Assembly: GCF_963676685.1 (NCBI RefSeq)
Contig: NC_092352.1
Location: forward strand, 23,393,117-23,457,116
DNA length: 64,000 nt
Reading direction: 5' to 3'
DNA from: Mytilus edulis
Lineage: Eukaryota; Mollusca; Bivalvia; Mytilida; Mytilidae
Shown: positions 23,220 to 35,035 of the stretch, in pieces
Position numbering within the stretch: the first letter of the stretch is position 1
Layout: each line of letters opens with the position of its first letter
Program-made: the position numbers and the translations under genes
The notes under the pieces: model-generated
Told to the model about the DNA's origin: nothing
Databases searched by the model: none
Seen by the model: the letters and a program-made list of their open reading frames with translations, nothing else

Positions 23220-23990
23220 TTTATAAAATTTACTGTTTTCAAAAGTATAAATTGTTCTAAATAATAAGGATGTTCTTATCCCAAGCAGAAAACCCTAGCC
23301 GTATTTGGCACAACTTTTTTGATCCTCAGTGTTTTTTACTTTGTACTTATTTTGGCTTTCGAACTTTTGTATCTGGGCGTCACTAGTAATTCTTGTGTGG
23401 ACGAAACGCACTTCTGGCGTATTAAAGTTTAAACCTGGTGCCTTTTGTTAGCTATTATTCGTGTGTTTCTTTGACTAATATGTTCTCCTATTTATTTGAA
23501 TTGTAGTCCTGTAATGTTATGTTGTCATTTTAATGTTATATCTAACATTGCCATTAATGCGGAACGTTTTTGCATGCCACAAAACTAGGTCCAACCCACC
23601 ATTTTGTTCTTTAAAAAATGTCCTGTACCAAGACAGAAATATTGCCATTGTTATATTATAGTTTGTTTGTGTGTGTGTTACATTTTAACGTTTTGTTTTG
23701 TTGTGTCGTTTGTTTTCTCTTATATTTGAGTGTGATTTCACATTACTATAAGACGTGTCACGGTACTTTTCTATCCCAAATTCATGTATTTGGTTTTGAT
23801 GTTATATTTGTTATTCTCATCGGATTTTATCTAATGCTTAGTTTGTTTCTGTGTGTGTTACATTTTAATGTTGTGTCGTTGTTCTCCTCTTATATTTTAT
23901 ACGTTTCCCTCAGTTTTAGTTTATTACCCCGATTTTGATTTTTTCCCATCGATTTATGAATTTTGAACAGCGGTAAACTACTGTTGCTTT
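23220..23990 (+). repeat. Dispersed 0.76-kb repeat, copy 2
   Basis: Same order of words as 20560-21335 with frequent substitutions: AATAATAAGGATGTTCTTAT, GGGCGTCACTAGTAATTCTT, GTCACGGTACTTTTCTATCC, and AACAGCGGTAAACTACTGTT at the end. Confidence 0.85.
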
Positions 23991-24719
23991 TATATTTCGT
24001 ATACAACCGTATGTGAAGTACCATGATTTGGTGGTATTACACCTATAAGGACCTGTTCACATTATATTTACTGAGATCTATTCGAGACAATATAATTTAA
24101 CAGGTCCATATCAGGAAATTCTATGTCTTGTTAACTCAATCATTTTATTTATAAAATCTTAACAATTGATCTCACATTCCAGTTGAGTAATCATGCAACA
24201 TTGTAATTTTGAAGAATAACCCTAAAATATTTTCTTTTCTAACTTCACATGATCTCATTTTTCCATCTATTAAAACTGTTGGGGATATGCCCATTGAACA
24301 AACGTGAGTAACACAAGGATTGTATTTATCTAGCACTGGGTTTAATTATTTTATTCTGTTGTTTTTTTTTGTGTCTGTACCCTTTGCTTTTTTCTTGGCA
24401 TTATGAACCATTATTTTTCAAAACTTCCTTAAAAAGAAATTTTCAAACATTCAAATCACAAACATGCAAAAGTACTATAACATTGTATCAGTTAAACATA
24501 TATACATTTTTAGCAAGTTTCCTGCCTATACAACAATAAATATACTTGTAATAAGAATCGAAGTATAAACATGACACAATAGCTATGGTAGTAGAATTTC
24601 TTTCTACCTGTAAAAATAACAATAATTGTATGAGTATGATAAAATTATAACAGTTACAAGAGTCGCACCATTAAGTGTATCACTATAAGTGTTTTGAAGT
24701 TAAAGCATCTTTGCCTGAG

Positions 24720-25335
24720 TTAAAGTCTCAGAAGTCGCTTGGAGTGTTGTGAGTCCTTAGAGTGATGCGTTCTATGAGTCTTCCAGTCTATGGAATGATG
24801 CGTTCTGTGAGTCTTCCAGTCCTTGGAGTATTGAGTTCTGTGAGTCTTGGGATTCTTGGAGTCATTAGTTATGCGAGTCTTGGGGTCCTTGAAGTATTGA
24901 GTTCTGTGAGTCTTGGGGTTCTTGGGATGTATCCAGTTGCTCATCCTGATCAAAATCCTCATCAAAGGATAAGAAACTTTAATAGCTAATTTTGCTCTGA
25001 AGGGTTGATATTTGCCTTGATTGGAACTTTTCTCGTTTCGGTAGTCCATCTATCTAATGTTTTGTACTAACATTTTTATGTTTATCTCTTAATTGCAAAG
25101 CATAATTAGCATAGTTAGCTGTCGTAAATCTTCTTATCCTTTCCAGACTGGATGTAGCTTGATGAAAATCTTTTTGCCAAGATGATACAAGCATGAAGTA
25201 ATCTTGGTATCTAGGTCTTTCCCTGCAGATATAACAAAGTCTGTTAATGTATTCACTGGACGTTTATTTACTCGGCATGGGCATGGGCATGCCATTTCCT
25301 TGGTAGATGCAATAACTAGTACCAGTTGGGAAGAT
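24720..25335 (-). pseudogene. Decayed unidentified open frame with 11-residue tandem repeats at its end
   Basis: One minus-strand frame is readable from about 25330 to 24720 and is interrupted by three stops. It begins around LVLVIASTKEMACPCPC, continues through RPVNTLTDFVISAGKDLDTK and ends LHPVWKG before the first stop. After a further block (EDLRQLTMLIMLCN) it enters a 109-codon stop-free stretch that ends in repeats of the type KTHRT-(Q/H)-(Y/H)-S-x-D-W. The composition is protein-like, but I do not recognise the family. It may be a fragment of a transposon-encoded protein. Confidence 0.4.
24764..24928. repeat. 33-bp minisatellite, five units
   Basis: Five contiguous 33-base units such as GATGCGTTCTATGAGTCTTC and ATTGAGTTCTGTGAGTCTTG starts. 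Later units replace TTCCAGTC with TTGGGGTC. The period is a multiple of three, so frames on both strands stay open across it. Confidence 0.88.
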
Positions 25336-26660
25336 TCAATGTTAATATTATAACTTTAGCATTTTTGATGTGACATCCTGAAACATTTTGTGAACAAATC
25401 TGTGGGAAGATTATAAATCTTTTCCCAAATCAGGTGATTATAACACACACGTTATAATTGTATGCTGTTCCGACAGTAACCTTTATATCATGTAATTCTT
25501 TATCTTCATAAATTATATTTATAGCATATACAAATGGTGTCTTTCCAGTGAATGAAACAGCCAAAAATATGCAAAACCTTATGTCCTTTTAATGCAGAAA
25601 AATTGAATGAAAATATCATTTTGGAATCAGCATAACTCACTGCAGGGTAAATATATCTCAATTTTAACAAGGGTATTTAATTTAAGCCAATATTTTACTC
25701 CCGCTGCACCTCCTGTAATATATTTGGCATCGAATGACTATTACCCTGATAAAATTCTCATCTATGCTCCATTCAATAAATTAAAGTCTTAACCATGCTT
25801 GCATGACTAATTAGCATAAATTGAGAATTGGTTAATTTTTAATTGATTAGGGAACGTTACTTTAAAAAATTCTTACTATTAAAGAAAGAAATTTTTTAGT
25901 CAAATAAACCAAATGTAAAGTCAGCTTCTAGAGACATACCAGTCCTCTGGGACCAAATGTATGATCCTTCGGTCATTATGCGTTCAAAAACCCTGTTATA
26001 ACATGTTGATATTATATTTGGACACTATTGCATACTGATATATTTGCTGTGATGAAATGTGAACAAGAAAAAGTGAGACACAACACCAATGATAGATATA
26101 TGTAAAACACATTATAACCGACACAATCAATTGGATGGGATATTAAAATAAGATTCCAACCCCTCAGAAAAAGTTGACACAAGAGATGGATTTTGTTATT
26201 CTTTTACCAGGACATGGTCTGTACTGCTATTGTTTGAACGAATGTTTCCGTGGCTATCATCGACACAGTAGCCATTGCTTCGCTACTGACATAATTTAGA
26301 ACGTTGCTGATGAATTCCATTAAAAAAATAAGATTCCAACCCCACGGAAAGTTTGTATGAAGTGTTATTTTTCATTTAGAAAAAGTGACGCATAACATAG
26401 GTGTCGAACGTATTACAAGCATTTGTAATGGATGAAGGCACGTTATTCAAGTTGGATTATCTCTCGTTTACCAGAGAAGAAAACTTATAATTTTATTCGA
26501 TCTAGTTTTAAACAACAAGAACGCACTTATGGACCATGATCAAAGTTATTTAACATGAAATGTTATGTGTTACGTTGACTAGAAATCTTACTGATATTTT
26601 CATATTCTGTAAATTTATTGTTTAATGCATTTTGAATTATTGTGAGCAGTTAGGTTTTGA
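25336..26660. other. No recognisable gene
   Basis: AT-rich DNA. The word AAATAAGATTCCAACCCC occurs twice (near 26147 and 26324), each followed by a related GGAAA/AGAAA-GTT stretch, suggesting a small diverged duplication. Otherwise nothing supportable. Confidence 0.4.
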
Positions 26661-26664
26661 TCCG

Positions 26665-26820
26665 TCACTTGGCACAACTTTTTGGAATCGTCAGTTATGA
26701 AGCCTCTTTTACTTTTTATTTGGCATTCCTTCTGTTCGAATTTTGATTCGTGATTCACTGATGAGTCTTATGTAGTCGATATGCGCGTCTAGCGAACACA
26801 ATTAAAAGCCTGAGTTTTTA
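26665..26820 (+). repeat. Dispersed repeat (GAGCGTCACTGATGAGTCTT family), diverged
   Basis: Contains GGCACAACTTTTTGGAATCG, TTCACTGATGAGTCTTATGT, AGTCGATATGCGCGTCTAGC and AAAAGCCTGAGTTTTT in the family order. Confidence 0.65.
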
Positions 26821-26879
26821 TTCCTCCTTATTGGCTTTGAACTAACATTTAGTAACTGCGAATATTCAGAGGTCTGTAC

Positions 26880-27400
26880 TTAGTGTTTTTGTTCTTGTTA
26901 CGAATGAGAGATGAACATATATCCGGCCACATCCTGTCTGTGTCTCTCTTTGTGTCTTTGGTGTTTTTTGTTATATTTTTTTGGTGCTTTGTATCGATCT
27001 GATGAGTTAAGCCCTTCTTAATGACTTCTTTCGGTTTGGTTTTCCTGTTATACCACTGTCACAAATTATGGGGAGGGTTTAACGCTTGCAAACATGTTTA
27101 ATCCCGTCACATTCTGTATAGTAGATGCTGTTTCATACATAAGATTGTAATCAAATGGTTTTCGTTTGTTATCATTTATCATTTTTGTTTTTCTTTATTT
27201 GTTTTGTAAATAGATAGGCCGCTAGTTAATTTGCTTGAATTGTTTACATTTCGTTTCGAGGTCTTTTCTAGAATAATATGTGGTATTGATATTGGTCATT
27301 GTCGAGACCTTACGATGACCTGTACGTGTTAACATTAATGTCGTATTGGTCTTTGGTCGAAAGTTATCTCATTGGCAATTATACCACATATTCTTGATAT
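26880..27400 (+). repeat. Dispersed repeat ending in TCTCATTGGCAATTATACCA
   Basis: Contains CCGGCCACATCCTGTCTG, TAGGCCGCTAGTTAATTTGC, GCTTGAATTGTTTACATTTC and ends AGTTATCTCATTGGCAATTA-TACCACATATTCTTG. Related fragments are at 10060-10160, 33320-33445 and, inverted, 44640-44720. Confidence 0.65.
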
Positions 27401-27479
27401 TTTGTATGCATTTGAATTTGATTAGCACATCTGTTTCATGAACTGTCTGAACGCATTGTCTGTCGACTTTGCATTTTTT

Positions 27480-27595
27480 TCTGTGTTTAAACGTTAAAAT
27501 TTGACAGTTGTTATCCATTCGTTTGATGTGTTTGACTTTCCTTATTGAATTTTCCTCGAAGTTCAGTATTTTTGTGGTTTTATTTTTACCTTTTG
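27480..27595 (+). repeat. Dispersed repeat fragment (AAACCAGGTTTAATCC family)
   Basis: Contains ACAGTTGTTATCCATTCGTT, GATGTGTTTGACTTTCC and CCTCGAAGTTCAGTATTTTT, matching the 3' half of 9645-9965. Confidence 0.65.
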
Positions 27596-27604
27596 ACATC
27601 TCAT

Positions 27605-28920
27605 TTACATTGAGATTACTTGGCACCCCTTAATGAATTGTTTATTGTCTTTGAATGTTTTTCATAGTTTTAAATGCCAAATTCATTTTAATTTCAACAT
27701 TTGCATTATGATATCAAACTTATTTCAACATATTTTCTTGCTTACAGTTTATTGTTATTGTTGCTTTCACATTCATCCGTTGATTTGATTTTTATAATTA
27801 CATTTAAATAAATTGTTGGATGGTGGTTGGTGGCTGATAGTCCAGTCAATCTTTGCAGAACATGTTAAAAAAATAACAAAATTGCAACAGAAACTACTTG
27901 AGTGCTTTTGTGTCCAACATTTCATCATATTAGATGTCAAAAAAATCAATCGTGTTAAAAAAGGTGGAAATGCATAAGTTTTGGTGAAAATCATCGTTTT
28001 TTCTTTAAATAAAAAAATCAAACTAGGAAATTGTGCAAATTTATTATTTATGTTATGATTAACCAACTCATAACTCTATTAAGAATGTTCTCTCCTCTTG
28101 TTTTTAAAATATTGCCAGATATTCGGAACCCTCTTGTTCAATCCATGTAATGCTGTTAAAATTTGTTCGCCAATCCCTACTTTTCGTTCCAAAATATGAT
28201 TATATATATTTGAGAGTCTTATAAATTCCTTAATATTTTTCACCGAGTAGTGAAATTAAAACAAAAACATTACCGAAACTTAGCCCGTTTTTTTAGGCAA
28301 AAACTAAAATTTTATCAAAAAATCCCCAAGAATATGAAACGGGAAAATTTACCGAATGTATCACGGAAATTGATAAACTTTCATAACGAGAAATTACTAC
28401 TTTGAGCAAACACCCTCTATTTTTTTATCATGTAATCTCAATCAAACGGGGAAACCGAAAAATTTGGTACATGTAAATCATATAAGAATTTGTTGTCAAA
28501 CCTTATGCAAAATACAAAGGCCTAACTTATGACAGCAGAATAAACAATAAAAACAGTTTGGCAGACAACCTTCATCAACAACCATTAAATTACAGGCTCC
28601 TTGCATAGAACAGACATATTAAAAGATGTTGCGGGGTTAGACATTTTCGAGAGCACCTAACTTTGGACAGTGGTTTAAGAATCACATAATAAAAAACTGT
28701 AAAAAGAGTTGAACATGACTTGATCCGTTAGATTAGTACATAGCGCACAAAAAAAATAAACAATAATAAAGACAAAAGACAGTAACGATCTATAAATACT
28801 TGTAGTTACTGAAAGGTAGATTGCAAGAATTTATAAATTATAAATAATATTCTCCCAAATCAAAAGAAAAATCTGTCAAATATTCTAAAATTGGGAGAAT
28901 ATGACAGTTTAATCTGTAAA
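27605..28920. other. No recognisable gene
   Basis: AT-rich DNA. Short imperfect inverted words flank 28850-28910 (TTCTCCCAAATC and TTGGGAGAATATGAC). No coding or strong repeat signal. Confidence 0.4.
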
Positions 28921-28929
28921 TATAGATTC

Positions 28930-29055
28930 TAACACTGCATCGAGTGTGATACGATATTTATCCACTCGAGACAGTTAAATTTAAAACGCGAGGCTCGCCG
29001 AGCGTTTTAAATATTTTAAATTTAACTGTCGAGAGTGGATATATATCGTATTACA
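28930..29055. repeat. Palindromic inverted repeat, about 120 bp
   Basis: Left words GTGATACGATATTTATCCAC, GACAGTTAAATTTAAAACGC and GAGGCTCG are mirrored by CGAGCGTTTTAAA, TTAAATTTAACTGTCGAGAG and GTGGATATATATCGTATTAC. The centre is near 28995. It may be one end or the whole of a MITE; the following 250 bases (to 29295) form an open but unrecognised frame. Confidence 0.7.
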
Positions 29056-29295
29056 CGAGATTTGGTGGTAGAATCTGTTTCTCTAATGATTTTCAAACAA
29101 TATGCAGACAAATGTATTCCTTCTTTTCGAATGATCTGCAAAAAGATGTGTTCTTTCTATGTGACGTCATCAGGCATGGTCGCCTTTTGTCATGCCGTCA
29201 CAATAGGAAATTCAGAGGAAAGCAAGAAAATTCGACGTCATAATCGGATTTTAACCAATGAAAAACCGAGATCAAATGAACCACACGTGGAATAA

Positions 29296-30150
29296 ATTTT
29301 GTTATAAAATGGGCGCGGAAAGGGATAAATTGACGAAGAGTTAGAGAAACACGTTTACATTTGTTTTTGTAAGTTTGTCATATAATTGGACAGGAAATTC
29401 AAAACAAAAACTTACTTTAGGTCAAGGTACAGTAGATTGGATATGTCACAGATTTTGTTAAAATTCTGCATACAATTTGACACGTAGACCTATAACTTAA
29501 ATTCCAAATTAAATTCTAAAATATTACTGAATTTATTCTTGAATCATAGACCTCATCATGTTAACCCTTTTTGCCAGTTCTATTACAAATAAATTGTATA
29601 TTCTACAAAAAAAAAACCCAATGCAGCGGAAGTACAAATACAATCAGGGTGAATAAACAAGTTAGTGTTGACATGAACATACATATCAAACGAGCAACAA
29701 CTAAAGAAAAATCTGAATTCGATTTACAAAAGATAAACAATGCAGAGGAAAGAAAAACGAAGTTAATTGCGGCAATTTTTGTAAAACATAAGACTAAAAT
29801 AAAATAGCAAAAGCAAAACTATGATGACAAAAACTTTAGTAGCACAATTCCCTTTTTAAGGGATCAGAAAATATGTGTCAGGGATAACAGTAAATGTTTC
29901 ATAGTTTTACTCGGTGTTGAACGTTGTCGTGGTGTTGTAACCACCGACACATATTCTCATTTTCTTATATAAATCTGCAAAACAAAACAAAAATCCAGGT
30001 CGGACTGACGAGAATAAACTAATAATATTTCTCGTTGTGATTAAACAGAATTGATAATAAATTGTTTACATATTACATAATAATAACATAATTTTATCTA
30101 TTTGCTGGTAAGGACCTTGATCCGAAACCTTTTGATTCAACCTTTATTGT
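29296..30150. other. No recognisable gene
   Basis: AT-rich DNA with short unsupported frames (for example 29571-29807). Weak similarity between 30105-30150 and 35088-35125 (GACCTTGA, AAACCTTT, ATTCAA) may mark the start of the duplicated small-gene unit. Confidence 0.4.
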
Positions 30151-30159
30151 TTTAAAATT

Positions 30160-30295
30160 GAGAATGGAAATGGGGAATGTGTCAAAGAGACAACAACCCG
30201 ACCAAATACAAAACAACAGCAGAGGGTCACCAACAGGTCTTCAATGTAGCGAGAAATTCCCGCACCCGGAGGCGTCCTTTAGATTCGTTTTTCGT
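30160..30295 (-). repeat. Inverted partial copy of the 10380-10745 repeat
   Basis: GAATGGAAATGGGGAATGTG, AGAGACAACAACCCGACCAA and AGGTCTTCAATGTAGCGAGA are the complements of words at 10745-10640. Confidence 0.65.
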
Positions 30296-30869
30296 GTAAT
30301 TCAATTCTCACAAATATAAACGATTCCTTTACAAAGATTTTTTTTAAAGTAAAAGTCTTAGTTCATAAAAAAATAACCAAACACAAGATGAATATAGCTG
30401 TTTTGTATTTTTCGTATATCGAACACGACAGAGGTTTTAGGTCTGTGATGTCTGTCTCGGGGTCAAGGAACGAACATAGACGAAAAATATTTTCATTATC
30501 CATTAAGTTTTAAATAACGTGTTTCTTTTTGTTTTAGAATGGCTGCATGCATATCTAATAAGTTTAGAAAGGATATGATTTTTACAAAATAAAAGATACT
30601 GATGTTGGATGAAAGGTTTCTCATGAAATACAAATTAAAATATTGGTAATTAATAGCAACCTTTTATGACTACCCAAAAGCATGTTTCTTAAATATGCCT
30701 TTTTTGACTGCTAATGTAGTAACGTATCATTTGTCTTTAAAAAAAAAAGCCCACTTGGCAGTTAGGCTTACGACAACACGTAGTCCAACTATTATCAAAG
30801 ATCATCAAAGAAAATGGGTTATTTATAGATTAGTGATGATAGAATTAGCTAACATTGACATGATGTTTT

Positions 30870-31137
30870 CTAGATATTAATATACATGCATTTTCAGAAA
30901 ATGAAAATATTGATAAAACCAATCCCTTACCGATGATATGTCAAAGTTGATGCAAAGAAATGTTTAAGGTCCAACCATATGCTGTTATCTGTATACATTT
31001 TCTAGATAGTACGACCCGGCTATAAAAGAATATTACATATTGATCTGCGTCGCACTGCGCGAGTTGGCTCACTAACGTTCTTATTAACGCATACAGAAAC
31101 CTCTCATTTTTTCTGACAACTGGAAAACAATAATTGG
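30870..31137 (+). promoter_or_regulatory. Promoter and non-coding exon 1 of small gene copy A
   Basis: TATAAAAG at 31021-31028 is preceded by AGATAGTACGACCCGGC, a CCAA box (GGTCCAACCATATGC, about 30968) and farther upstream TTTCTAGATATTAAT..ACATGCATTTTCAG (about 30868-30898). Downstream are GATCTGCGTCGCACTGCGC and CATACAGAAACCTCTCA, then a splice donor GTATGTAT at 31138. The same blocks in the same order are at copies B and C. I infer transcription starts near 31050. Confidence 0.75.
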
Positions 31138-31325
31138 GTATGTATATTTTTTAAAATCATCTTCACAATAAGCTCGTCAAAGAAGATATATTTATCAGAA
31201 AAGTCTCGGAATTCAACAAGATGTAGAATAACTTGGTATACCTTGGATTACAGACAAAGATTTGGTTATCTGCACATTATCATATCACAAATATTTGTTC
31301 TTTTTTGTTATGTCATGTTTAAGAG

Positions 31326-32025
31326 ACGTAAAAAGTAAAATCACAAAAATACCGAACGCTGAGAAAATTCAAAACTGATAGTCCATTTTCAAATGGCAAA
31401 ATCAAAAGTTCAAACACATCAAAAGAATTAAAAACAACTTTAATATCCCTGACTAGTTTCAGGAATTTTCTTATTAGAAAATAAACTCCCTTTTAAAATC
31501 GTTATACGATAATGACTGATGTACCCATATTTTGACTATTTATTTATTGTGTCTGTTTAGTTAACGCATCAATGTAAATATAACGGAATTTGATGAGACT
31601 GTCATCAAAGTGAGAGGGTTAGCGCTATAAAACCAGGTTTAATCCACCATTTTCTACATTTGAAAATGCCTGTACCAAGTCAGGAATATGACCGTTCTTG
31701 TCCATTCGTTTTTGATGCGTTTTGTTATTTGAAATTGCCATGTGATTATGGACTTTCCAAATTGATTTTCCTCTAAGTTCAGTATTTTTGTGATTTTACT
31801 TTATTTCTCATCATAGATACCAGGACTAAATTTTGTATATACGCCAGACGCGCGTTTCGTCTACAAAAGACTCATCAGTGGCGCTCGAATCCAAAAAAGT
31901 TTAAAAAGCCAAATGAAAGACCGGTAGAAAAAAGTGGATTAAACCTGGATTTATTGCTAGATAAACCTCTCACTTAATGATGGTTGCATAAAATTCCGTT
32001 ATATAAACAACGATGTATGAAATAT
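31326..32025. repeat. Dispersed repeats inside intron of copy A
   Basis: Four repeat pieces: an inverted AAACCAGGTTTAATCC-family fragment (31326-31465), a direct copy (31505-31805), an inverted GAGCGTCACTGATGAGTCTT-family fragment (31818-31900, with GACGCGCGTTTCGTCTAC) and another inverted fragment (31925-32025, with GATAAACCTCTCACTTAATG). They account for most of the extra length of this intron over copy B. Confidence 0.75.
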
Positions 32026-32494
32026 TGTTAGAGCATAGTTCTTATAAGGTTCCAGTCCTCTTTTTGGAATAACTATATAATCAATTTTTTTCTGTCATAC
32101 TTTTTCTTATCATTTGACTGATATTTTAGTGAATTATTCAATAAATTAAAAAAAATGGACTGATAAATGTGACACATCTGGACCTGTCAAAACACGTCGC
32201 TGCTGTTTATGAGATATAAACGTCGATGAACTAAACATGTGTATTTTAATAATGTATTTTGACATAATTGTGAGTACCATATTAAAACATGTTTAGAAAA
32301 AAATCCCTAAGTCTAATAGATTGCATTGATTCTTATTGATATTATAAAACTTCACTTGATGCTTTAAATAAATAATATAATTAATTGTATAAAACAAAAC
32401 ATTGAATTTTCTGTTTTTGCGTATTTGAAAATTCTGGATACCATTGCCTACTTATCTCTTATCTAAAACCGTATTTATTTTTTACAGTAGAAAC

Positions 32495-32674
32495 ATGTCT
32501 GGAAGAGGTCAAGGTCAAGCTAGTAACGATAACAAGTCTACCCAGTGTAATCCAACCAGCACTAAATATGAAGGACATCAGCCTGGTTATACTGGAACCG
32601 GGACTAAGCCAGACAAGGACAACCACTCCAGTCAACAAAATCCAAACAATCAGGAATATAAAGGATCGAAATAA
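32495..32674 (+). CDS. Small hydrophilic two-repeat protein, copy A (59 aa)
   Basis: The coding exon starts after a splice acceptor (TTTATTTTTTACAG, exon from 32488) and encodes 59 residues beginning MSGRGQGQASNDNKS. The intron to exon 1 is about 1.35 kb (31138-32487). The protein has no signal peptide or membrane segment and is rich in Gly, Asn, Gln and Ser. It consists of two related 16-residue repeats, NDNKSTQCNPTSTKYE-G (about 11-27) and KDNHSSQQNPNNQEYK-G (about 41-57), joined by HQPGYTGTGTKP. The shared core is D-N-x-S-x-Q-x-N-P-x4-Y-x-G. I do not know the function. I have an unverified impression that similar 'DN-x-[AS]-x-Q-x-NPN' repeats occur in small uncharacterised proteins elsewhere. 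An in-frame ATG at 32444 would extend it upstream but lies in the intron. Confidence 0.75.
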   Translation: MSGRGQGQASNDNKSTQCNPTSTKYEGHQPGYTGTGTKPDKDNHSSQQNPNNQEYKGSK

Positions 32675-33319
32675 CAAGGAATGACCAAAGCACGTATCAG
32701 TATATGTCAATGACATTTGCTGTATGAACATTCTGATCAATTAAATTATTTCAAATTTAACTGATGTGTCTTATTCTGTGTGTAACACATCACTGCCATG
32801 CAACGTTATTTTACCCAAATATGAGTTCTTACTGCTCAAGTGCTAATTTAGTCTAAACTATCGTCTGTTTTCAATATCATATTTTGTCTGATTGTTGGCT
32901 AGATTTTGTATTTTGTATTTGTTTTTCAATGTTGAAATAACTGTCATATTAATAGAAGATATGGTGCACCAAAGATAGTTGAACCCATCCATTTCCCGTA
33001 AATCTAAAAAGAGCAATGTTTGGTGCTCCATAATGATAATAAAATGAGACATATCTTGAAAACACGTAGGGTCTTTGACAGAGTGTATATATATTGTCGA
33101 AATTAAGAGACGATACAAAAATTCAAACGAAAACACCACTGTAACAACAGATCAATTTGACGTATTGCATTAAGTTGACTTTATTATCCTGTGGCTTCAG
33201 CTTTTAAGGTAGAGTGCACATAACGACAAAACGCCCTGTTATACATAACCTATAGGACATAGCTTTCATAATACATTAAAACAAACTGCATATTAAACAG
33301 TTGAAAATTACTTTGTCAT

Positions 33320-33445
33320 TTCTGGGTCTTTTATAGCTCACTATGCAGCAAATGTTTTACTTATTGTCGACCTATACTAGTTAATTTCATTTTGTCTCTT
33401 GCGAAGAGTTGTCTCATGGCACTACACCTTCTTATTCTTATATTT
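33320..33445 (+). repeat. Dispersed repeat fragment (TCTCATTGGCAATTATACCA family)
   Basis: Contains GGGTCTTTTATAGCTCACTA, TAGTTAATTTCATTTTGTCT and AGAGTTGTCTCATGGCACTA in the family order. Confidence 0.55.
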
Positions 33446-33749
33446 ATCAATTAGATTGGCATGAAGTTAAAAAAACGTGCATAAAAACAAAAGACAGTCT
33501 TGAGCTAGGAGTACTTGCAGTTATTGTAAGCTATTTCAAAAGAAATTACAACTGATAAATAAAAAATGTTCTACCAGACAAAATAACAATCCGTCGAATA
33601 ATAAAAAAAAAAATGGAAAAACAAAAACTGATAAAAGTCGTGTTTTATCTTTACAATTACACACGGTTCAGTTTATAATTGACACATTAATTCCCTCAAG
33701 AAATTGGATTATTGTGAATCTTTTATTAACATGAAATTAATATAGCTGT

Positions 33750-35035
33750 TTTATGGTAAAGGTAAAAGAAAACTGTAGGGTCTCAAGAGCCTTTGTCGCT
33801 CACCATGGTCTATGTGCTGCAGTGCATATTAAACACAGGACACTCTACAATATCAAAGTCAAAAATAGAAATCGTGACAAAATTCTGTTTTTGTGTTATT
33901 ATTGGTTCAATTTAAATTTTGGTAATGCTTACTTATTTGTAGATCTTATTTTACTGAACATTCTTGATGTTACATTTATCTTTATCTATCATGATTTTGC
34001 CCATTTAGTTTCAGAGGAGAAGATTTGGTAAAAGATTACAAAAAATTACGAAAAATTGTATAAGCTGACTTTAAAGGGCAATAATTCTTGAAGGGGTCAA
34101 TTGCAATTTTGGTCATGCTTACTTATTTGTAGAGCTTACTTTTTTTAACAATTCTGTTGTTACCGTTTATCTGTATCCATTATAAAATTCAGGATAATAA
34201 CCAAAGACTGCAAAATGTTCTTAAAAATACAAATTCACAGGCAGCAACCCAACAAAGGGTTTCAGGGCGGATAGATGTTGACCTGATGAACATTTTAAAT
34301 TTTGTCAGATTTGCTCTAAATGCTTTAGTTTCAGAGATATATCCCAAAAACTGTAATCCTTCCCCCATGTTCTATTTTTAGCCATGGCGGCTATCTTGGA
34401 TGATTGACGGAGTAATCGGATACATTTTTAAAACAAGACACCATAAGGATGATTTAGGCCAAAAATAGTTTTATTTGGCCCAGTAGTTTTTGAGGAAATG
34501 AGTTTTGTAAAAGATTACAAAAAAATACGAAAAATTGTGAAAAATTGACCTTATAGGGCAATAAGTATTTTTTGGTTCAAATGTTTACTTCTTTGTGGAG
34601 CTTACTTTGCTGATCAATTTTGCTGTTGAAAGATAATAACCAAAAAACTGCAAAATTTCCTTAAAATTAACAATTCAGAAGCATCAACCCAACAACGGGA
34701 TGTCTGATGCGTCTGTAAATAGCAGGGCAAATACCCCATGTTAGATTTGCTCTAAATGCTTTAGTTTCAAAGATATTAGCCAAAAACAGCATTGTATCCC
34801 CGTGTTGTATTTTTAGCCATGGCGGCCATCTTGGATGATTGGCGGGGTCGTAGGATACATTTTGTAAACAAAATACCCTAAGGATGATTTAGGCCAAGCT
34901 CGGTTTTATTTTGGCCCAGTAGTTTCAGAGAAGAAGATTTTTGTAAAATTTAACGGACGACGACGACGGACAACGGACGCCAAGTGATAAGAAAAGCTCA
35001 CGTGGTCTTTTGGGCCAGGTGAGCTACAAAAGTTT
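33750..35035 (-). repeat. 1.3-kb dispersed repeat with internal duplication, inverted
   Basis: On the minus strand it begins TAGCTCACCTGGCCCAAAAG and TTATCACTTGGCGTCCGTTG with a CGTCGTCGTCC run, and ends near CATGGTGAGCGACAAAGGC. It is internally duplicated with a period near 475: TAAAAGATTACAAAAAATTA (34030) and TAAAAGATTACAAAAAAATA (34508); GCCATGGCGGCTATCTTGGA (34381) and GCCATGGCGGCCATCTTGGA (34816). The 8395-8610 repeat is a shorter relative. Confidence 0.8.

Noticed and set aside
20560-23990. The two 0.76-kb repeats as long terminal repeats of a retroelement
   Set aside because: No gag-pol coding, primer-binding site or polypurine tract between them, and their words belong to dispersed repeats found singly elsewhere in the window.
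24764-24928. CRISPR-like array
   Set aside because: The 33-base units are contiguous with no spacers and the context is eukaryotic.
32444-32494. Upstream in-frame ATG extending the small protein of copy A (and similarly 37033 in copy B)
   Set aside because: The stretch covers a polypyrimidine tract and AG acceptor; exon 1 with a good donor exists upstream, and copy C keeps the acceptor but not this extension. The shorter start after the acceptor is more likely.
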